A stretch of DNA of 37,824 bases from JALZHR01 sp036389695 (lineage in GTDB: Bacteria > Acidobacteriota > Blastocatellia > Pyrinomonadales > Pyrinomonadaceae): the NCBI GenBank assembly GCA_036389695.1, contig DASVWG010000404.1:1-37824 (forward strand). Direction: 5' to 3'. The notes under the pieces are model-generated. The model was given only the letters and a program-made list of their open reading frames with translations, ran no database searches and was not told where the DNA came from. Positions 33,432 to 37,824 of this stretch are shown here, piece after piece (position 1 is the stretch's first letter; each line of letters begins with the position of its first letter). The position numbers and the translations under genes are program-made.

Positions 33432-34625
33432 TTAATTTGCCGAAGCAAATTTTCTGGCTAAAACCAGACTCAGCGAACCGATCAGCGTCGGGCTGTCGCC
33501 GAGCGACGACGCCGTTATCGTCGGTCTGCCCAAGCCCTGCCGGACGCTGCGTTCCGCCAGCGATTGAATCTCGTCCTTGATAAGCGCCCAAGCCTTGACG
33601 ATATTGCCGCTGATGACGACCGCCTGCGGGCTGAAGCCGACAATCAGATTCGAAATTCCGATGCCCAGATACTGCCCGCTTTCCTTTAAGGCTCTGGTCG
33701 CTTCCGGCTTCCCTTCGTGCGCCAGCTTGATGAGCTGCTCGAAATTGATGTCGCCGCCCGCTTTCGAGCCGTTACTGATTTGATAACGATAAAGCGAGGC
33801 TTTCTCCGAAGCGTGCGCTTCCCAGCAGACGCGGCTGCCGCACGAACATTCGACCGGCGCGTTATCGCCGACAATCATATGCCCGAATTCGCCCGCCGCG
33901 CCTTTCTCGCCGCGATAAACCTGACCGTCAAAGATAATGCCCGTGCCGATTCCGTCGGCGACCAGAACCGTTATAAAATTGCGGTGTTTTTTGATTCTTT
34001 CCTCGCCGAACCACAATTCCGCCAGCGCGACCGCATTCGCGTCGTTATCGACGACGACGGGCAAGCCGGTCTGCTCGGTTATCTGGTTGGCGATGTCCCA
34101 GTTGCTCCATTGAAAATACGGAATATAGACGACATTTCCGCTCGCCTGGTCGGCAATGCCGGGCACGCTGATGCCGACTTCCAAATCGAATTTATTGTGC
34201 AGCTTGGCGTATTTCGCCACTTTGGCGATAATCTGCTCGCTCATCTGCTCGACGTCGGGCGAGGTCGGAAAAGTTTCTTTTTCCAGAATCTGACCGGACA
34301 AATCAGCCGTCGCAATCGTCGTCAGGCGCGGCGTAATGTCGATGCCGACGGCGACCGGAACGCCGGTTCTGATTTTCAGCAAAGTCGGTTTTCTGCCGCC
34401 GGTCGAATCGCCCGTCCCGATTTCTTCGATTAAACCGGCATCGTGCAAATCATCGACGATTGCCGAAACCGTCGAGCGCTGGAGCGCCGTTTCGCGCGCA
34501 ATCTCGGCGCGTGAAATCGGCGCGCGGTCGCGAACGTAATTTAAAACGATTTGTTTATTAATTCCGCGAATTGTATTTGGGCGGGCAATCTGGTTTTTAG
34601 CCTTATGCAGGTAAATTTTTTTCAT
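33432..34625 (-). CDS. ROK-family transcriptional repressor
   Basis: This is a 397-residue sugar-responsive regulator. An N-terminal winged helix-turn-helix (ISRAEIARETALQRSTVSAI, about 33-52) is fused to a complete ROK domain. That domain has VAVGIDI and the phosphate-binding-like GIGTGIIFDGQV. The zinc site is formed by H249 (GEFGHM) and C260, C262, C267 (CSCGSRVC, variant of CxCGxxGC). Relatives are NagC, Mlc and XylR. The sugar is not readable, but genomic position points to glucose, maltose or a derivative. ATG 34625 is chosen over the TTG at 34634. Its own promoter carries the same inverted repeat as the receptor promoter, so it probably autoregulates. Confidence 0.92.
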   Translation of the reverse strand: MKKIYLHKAKNQIARPNTIRGINKQIVLNYVRDRAPISRAEIARETALQRSTVSAIVDDLHDAGLIEEIGTGDSTGGRKPTLLKIRTGVPVAVGIDITPRLTTIATADLSGQILEKETFPTSPDVEQMSEQIIAKVAKYAKLHNKFDLEVGISVPGIADQASGNVVYIPYFQWSNWDIANQITEQTGLPVVVDNDANAVALAELWFGEERIKKHRNFITVLVADGIGTGIIFDGQVYRGEKGAAGEFGHMIVGDNAPVECSCGSRVCWEAHASEKASLYRYQISNGSKAGGDINFEQLIKLAHEGKPEATRALKESGQYLGIGISNLIVGFSPQAVVISGNIVKAWALIKDEIQSLAERSVRQGLGRPTITASSLGDSPTLIGSLSLVLARKFASAN

Positions 34626-34671
34626 AGTCGCCAAAAATTTAGGTCAGATAAATATTTCGAATGGGCGCACT

Positions 34672-34698
34672 TAGTTTGTTGCTTAAACGAACAAACTA
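34672..34698. promoter_or_regulatory. Predicted ROK autoregulatory operator
   Basis: TAGTTTGTT (34672-34680) and AACAAACTA (34690-34698) are perfect 9-bp inverted arms with a 9-bp spacer. A second reading with the 5-bp spacing of the receptor site exists: GTTTGTT, five bases, then AACGAAC (34686-34692, one mismatch). The element abuts the -10 hexamer. Confidence 0.65.
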
Positions 34699-34727
34699 TT
34701 CATAAACCTTTTTCGGATTTTTTTCAA
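34699..34727 (-). promoter_or_regulatory. Predicted sigma70 promoter of the ROK gene
   Basis: On the minus strand TTGAAA (34722-34727) and TATGAA (34699-34704) are 17 bp apart, with the inverted repeat starting at the next base. The layout is the same as at the TonB receptor promoter. Confidence 0.55.
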
Positions 34728-34854
34728 CCAATTTTTTAAAAATTTCTTTTTTAAGATCTGAAAGGCGAAATCGTTTGGCGATTTAAACGTTTGAAATTCA
34801 GCAGATTCCGGCTAATTCTTCACCAGCAAATTTTATCCTCACGCGACTTCCGAG

Positions 34855-34996
34855 GCAGAAGCCCGCGCGTGAGCAAGGGCGGATAAAACGCAAAATTTAA
34901 AATGCAAAATGCAAAATAGAAACACTTTCTTCATTTTGCATTTTGCACTTTGCGTTTTGCATTCGATTCCGCCCTTGCTCACGCGCGGGCTTCTGC
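34855..34996. repeat. Palindrome G, 142 bp with perfect 29-bp outer arms
   Basis: Arms 34855-34883 and 34968-34996 are exact inverses over 29 nt (core CCCGCGCGTGAGCAAGGGC). Nested inside, 34886-34917 and 34932-34963 are inverted copies of tandem GCAAAAT words. It lies 14 bp from the stop codon of the FAD monooxygenase-like gene and 230 bp upstream of the ROK gene start. The rest of the 385-bp gap 34626-35009 holds only the ROK promoter and operator. Confidence 0.85.
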
Positions 34997-35009
34997 TTCA
35001 ATCGCATAA

Positions 35010-36455
35010 TTATTTTTCCGATGTCGAAGGTTTAAGGACGCCTGTGTCGTAAAGCCATCTAATTATTTTCGCGCTTTCCCGCGACGAAATATACGGCAGC
35101 CACGCCTGCGTTATTTCGGCAGCCGTGCCGCCGTGCGGAATGGAATCGAGCAGTAAAGCGATTGCCGTATTGTTGACGTAAGCGATTGGGCGCTCAAACC
35201 CGGCGTGCGTCAATGCCCGCGTTTTGGTGATGATGTCGCCCGCGATGCACGGCGTATCTATTAAAGTCGCGGCGTTTGATAATTTCAAATATAGCTCGCC
35301 GGACAGCGCGGGATTTGTCTGCGGAATTTCGGAGCGTTCGTCCGTCGGCGAAATCGCGCGCTTCTGCCAGAATGCGCCCGTATTTTTAAAACGCGATTCG
35401 GAATAAAACCGCGCCGCGAAATTATGATGCCGCGCGACGGTTTCTGCCTGACGGTTTCGATAAAACTGCATCGCTTCCTTTGAGTTTTCCGGTCGGGTCA
35501 ATAATGTGTGAACGACGAACGCGCCCTGCAAACCGGAATTCATCGCCGCCTGCACGCCCTGCGAAGCGAGCGGGTCAATCGAAAAACAGGCTTCGCCGAC
35601 TTTGATTAAATTTTCATTAACCGGCTCTTCGTCGATATAACCCGAAGCGTCATAACCTTTCACTTTGCCGACAAGCGTTCCGTTCAAACATCCGCGCAAA
35701 AGAGTCGATTCGGCGAGCAGCGAGCGATAAAACGATTCCGGATTACGTCGCCCGCGCCCGCGTTTCGCGTCGATAAAAACCATCGCGCTAAAATCGCCGT
35801 CCGGCAGCGCCGCGCCCCAGAACCATTCTTCCCGACCGGCTTCGACCAGCGTCGCCGTGTTTTCAATCTTCGCGTTTCGCCAGTAAGCGCACAGCGCGAC
35901 GGTCGCTGCCGAATAACGTTTCCGCTTGCGCTTAAAGAACGAATGTTTGCCCGCCGCTTCGACCAGATATTTCGCTTTGATTTTCACCAATCCCGAATCG
36001 CCGCGAACCGGAATATTCCATTTTCGCGTGTCGTCTAACGTCGGACGCAGCGCCTGCGCGGGCTGAATCACTTTCACGCCCGCTTCTTCGGCGGCTTCGA
36101 GCAGAATTTGGTCAAACCGCCCGCGATTGACCATAAATCCGGATTGTCCGTTTGAGACCTTTGTGAAAGCCGATTCGTCAGACCATTTAACGACTGCCTT
36201 TGCGGGACGCAGAAACGACGCGGCTTCGATGCGTTCTCTTAAACCGAGCGCGTCGAGCAAAACCAGAATATTCGGCGGCAAAGATTCGCCGACTTTATTT
36301 TGCGAATTGTCCGCTCTTTCGATTAAACAAACGCTGTGACCGAAAAGCGCGAGCTTGCGGGCAATCGTCGTGCCCGCCGGTCCGCCGCCGATAACGCAGA
36401 CTTCGGCGCTTATTTCAGAGCCCGCGTTGCTGTATTGAAAACTCATAAAATACAT
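35010..36455 (-). CDS. FAD-dependent monooxygenase-like protein, possibly QhpG/LodB type
   Basis: This is a 481-residue flavoprotein with the FAD motif VCVIGGGPAGTTIARKLA (about 20-37), the halogenase/monooxygenase-like KVGESLPP (about 55) and GEACFSIDPLASQGVQAAMNS in place of the usual GDA...P motif. This pattern is shared by flavin halogenases, geranylgeranyl reductases and the LodB/QhpG flavoproteins that hydroxylate a protein Trp to make tryptophylquinone. There is no halogenase WxWxIP-like motif that I can find. The neighbour upstream is a QhpD-like radical SAM protein, which favours the QhpG reading. ATG 36446, three codons downstream, is an equally good start. Palindrome C lies immediately upstream. 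Confidence 0.7.
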   Translation of the reverse strand: MYFMSFQYSNAGSEISAEVCVIGGGPAGTTIARKLALFGHSVCLIERADNSQNKVGESLPPNILVLLDALGLRERIEAASFLRPAKAVVKWSDESAFTKVSNGQSGFMVNRGRFDQILLEAAEEAGVKVIQPAQALRPTLDDTRKWNIPVRGDSGLVKIKAKYLVEAAGKHSFFKRKRKRYSAATVALCAYWRNAKIENTATLVEAGREEWFWGAALPDGDFSAMVFIDAKRGRGRRNPESFYRSLLAESTLLRGCLNGTLVGKVKGYDASGYIDEEPVNENLIKVGEACFSIDPLASQGVQAAMNSGLQGAFVVHTLLTRPENSKEAMQFYRNRQAETVARHHNFAARFYSESRFKNTGAFWQKRAISPTDERSEIPQTNPALSGELYLKLSNAATLIDTPCIAGDIITKTRALTHAGFERPIAYVNNTAIALLLDSIPHGGTAAEITQAWLPYISSRESAKIIRWLYDTGVLKPSTSEK

Positions 36456-36473
36456 CTTTGCGTTCTTTGCGTG

Positions 36474-36530
36474 AAACTTTGCGCTCTTTGCGGTTAATCT
36501 TCTTTTTTAACCGCAAAGAGCGCAAAGTTT
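36474..36530. repeat. Palindrome C, 24-bp perfect stem, copy of the B family
   Basis: Arms 36474-36497 and 36507-36530 are exact inverses over 24 nt around a 9-nt loop. Extra CTTTGCG/CGCAAAG words flank it to about 36456 and 36549. The first 21 nt of the right arm are identical to the right arm of palindrome B at 14223. It lies between the radical SAM and FAD genes. Confidence 0.85.
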
Positions 36531-36574
36531 TGTCGCAAAGGTCGCAAAGTAATTATTGATTTCAAATAATCGTT

Positions 36575-37824
36575 TCAATTAACGCCAAAATAATCCGGTC
36601 GTTTTTCCAGAAGCCTGATGTAAGCTTGCAGGCAGTAATGCAGCCAGCCGCGAATATAATTGCAAGCCGGTCGCCCGCGTTTAATCACTTCGTGATGACA
36701 GCCGCCGCCGCACAGATAACGCGCCCAGCAGCTGCGGCAAGGCTCCTGAAAATGAACGTGCCTGTCCGCTAACCAGCGTTTCTGTTTTTCGCGGTCGACG
36801 CCGTCGAAAACTTTTCCCAAAGCGCCCGCTTCGTCCTCGACAAAACGATGACACGCGTATAAACCGCCGTCCGCCGAAACGCCCAGATAACCCGCGCCCG
36901 CGCCGCACGGATACGGGCGATGCGTGCCTTTGTGAATTTCGCGCAAAGCGTTCGTCATATTCAAAAACGGAAATCTTTCGCCGTTTATAACGCGCCGCTC
37001 AAATTCCTCGCCGCAGGAAATCATCTGTTCGAGCATCAAATCAAGCTGCTTTGAATTCATTTCGCCCGCGCCGCTCGGCGACGAAAGCATCGGCGAAAAA
37101 CCGACGCTGTGAAAGCCGAGCGAGACGAATTCGTCGAGCGTTTCCCGCAAAAACAGGTTGTCGGGCGTGACGGTCACGCGCGCCGAAACTTGCATCTCGC
37201 GCTGCATTTCGAGCAGCGGGCGAATATTTTCCAGAATGCGCCGGTAGCTTCCGCTGCCGCTTTTAAACGCTCGCAAACGGTTATGCACGTCGCCGATTCC
37301 GTCAAGGCTGACGGTGACGGCGAATCCGTAACGCTCAAAAAATTCGCCGTCTTCGGGCGTGACTAAAGTGCCGTTCGTCGTCAGCGAAAAATTAACCGGA
37401 ATGTTTTTGGCTTCGGCTAAATCGGCGGCGCGTTCGGTGCATTCGCGCAGTAATTTTCGATTCGTCAAAGGCTCGCCGCCGAGAAATGTGAGATTGACGG
37501 TTTCGCCCGCCGAAGCTTCCGAAAAGAGCAAATCGACCGAGGCGAGCGCGACTTCCGCGCTCATATCTTTATTTTTCGCGCCGAAATTTCCTTCCTGCGC
37601 GTAGCAGTATGTGCAGCCCAGGTTGCATTTCTGCGCGATGGCGAGCGAAAGCGAGCGAACCGGAGCATTTGTCAGAGGCTCGTCGGTAATGTACGCGGGC
37701 GCGGAAAGACCGAGTTTTTCGAGCAGTTCGTCAGAGCCGTCTAAATCTTCTTCCAGCGCCGCCGCGATTTCGTCGGAAATCGTAAAAATGCGCGAGCCGT
37801 TGACGAGCAGAATGTGTTTGTCGG
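36575..37824 (-). CDS. qhpD: Radical SAM/SPASM maturase, QhpD-like (quinohemoprotein amine dehydrogenase maturation), 5' truncated
   Basis: The open frame runs from the stop at 36575 off the right edge, so at least 415 residues are seen; an internal ATG at 37564 is not the start, because the SAM motif precedes it. The [4Fe-4S] motif is CNLGCTYCYA (Cx3Cx2C) at about 37580-37610 on the minus strand, followed by LTFLGGEPLTN and SLTTNGT. The SPASM region has CRSCWARYLCGGGCHHEVI (Cx2Cx5Cx3C) and the tail YIRGWLHYCLQAY. These features recall QhpD, which installs thioether cross-links in the small subunit of quinohemoprotein amine dehydrogenase. The N-terminal part contains a short leader-binding-like region (VNGSRIFTISDEIAAAL). 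Together with the FAD gene downstream it suggests a tryptophylquinone biogenesis operon that continues beyond the window. Confidence 0.75.
   Translation of the reverse strand, partial: DKHILLVNGSRIFTISDEIAAALEEDLDGSDELLEKLGLSAPAYITDEPLTNAPVRSLSLAIAQKCNLGCTYCYAQEGNFGAKNKDMSAEVALASVDLLFSEASAGETVNLTFLGGEPLTNRKLLRECTERAADLAEAKNIPVNFSLTTNGTLVTPEDGEFFERYGFAVTVSLDGIGDVHNRLRAFKSGSGSYRRILENIRPLLEMQREMQVSARVTVTPDNLFLRETLDEFVSLGFHSVGFSPMLSSPSGAGEMNSKQLDLMLEQMISCGEEFERRVINGERFPFLNMTNALREIHKGTHRPYPCGAGAGYLGVSADGGLYACHRFVEDEAGALGKVFDGVDREKQKRWLADRHVHFQEPCRSCWARYLCGGGCHHEVIKRGRPACNYIRGWLHYCLQAYIRLLEKRPDYFGVN

Noticed and set aside
34855..34996. Palindrome G as an insertion sequence
   Set aside because: There is no transposase and no flanking direct repeat could be found.
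35010..36455. Flavin-dependent tryptophan halogenase
   Set aside because: The GESLPP motif fits the wider group, but I see no WxWxIP-like halogenase motif and the neighbour favours a maturation role; not fully excluded.

Overview
Organism. The window looks like a chromosomal segment of a Gram-negative, probably heterotrophic member of the Acidobacteriota, most likely class Blastocatellia. Three things point there: a 1,144-residue Oar-type TonB receptor with an N-terminal carboxypeptidase-regulatory-like domain, a membrane-anchored winged-helix/TPR regulator of the CadC type beside a small secreted protein, and a secreted FG-GAP protein with Ig-like repeats. This assignment is an inference from family content, since no rRNA or tRNA was seen. 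Coding density is high. Many gaps between genes carry long imperfect palindromes built from short tandem words.

Layout. 1-4537: the start of a secreted WD40-like protein, a YhfW-type FAD/Rieske oxidoreductase, and a small secreted protein divergent from a winged-helix/TolB-like/TPR regulator. Between the last two lie four TGAC words at exact 11-bp spacing, a likely regulator site. 4703-9619: a PYROXD2/CrtI-type oxidoreductase, a hypothetical protein, a 191-bp MITE-like element with a 9-bp target duplication, an orphan DUF104 antitoxin, and an rsbQ-type hydrolase paired with a PAS hybrid histidine kinase. 9737-16227: a secreted FG-GAP protein, a zinc-ribbon membrane protein, a lipoprotein and an M1 aminopeptidase, all on the minus strand.

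16495-34625 is the main accessory system, a starch/maltodextrin utilisation locus read leftwards. In transcription order it has a ROK repressor, an Oar-type TonB receptor, a secreted GH13, MalQ (GH77), a small membrane protein, a second secreted GH13, an SDR, a maltose/sucrose-type MFS permease, a third secreted GH13, and a GH15 glucoamylase fused to a CBM48-like domain and an esterase. The likely flow is outer-membrane uptake, periplasmic or surface hydrolysis by the GH13 and GH15 enzymes, import by the MFS permease, and cytoplasmic processing by MalQ. The ROK gene and the receptor gene each have a sigma70-like promoter followed at once by an inverted repeat of GTTTGTT/AACAAAC. That predicts autoregulation plus sugar-responsive repression of the locus.

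35010-37824: an FAD monooxygenase-like protein and a radical SAM/SPASM protein (5' end outside the window) that resemble the QhpG/QhpD maturation pair for quinohemoprotein amine dehydrogenase. The substrate genes would lie beyond the right edge.

Most interesting points: the shared ROK operator, the 11-bp TGAC array, the RsbQ/PAS-kinase pairing, the GH15-CBM48-esterase fusion, the QhpD/QhpG-like pair, the MITE with target duplication, and the family of intergenic palindromes, two of which share one 21-nt sequence.
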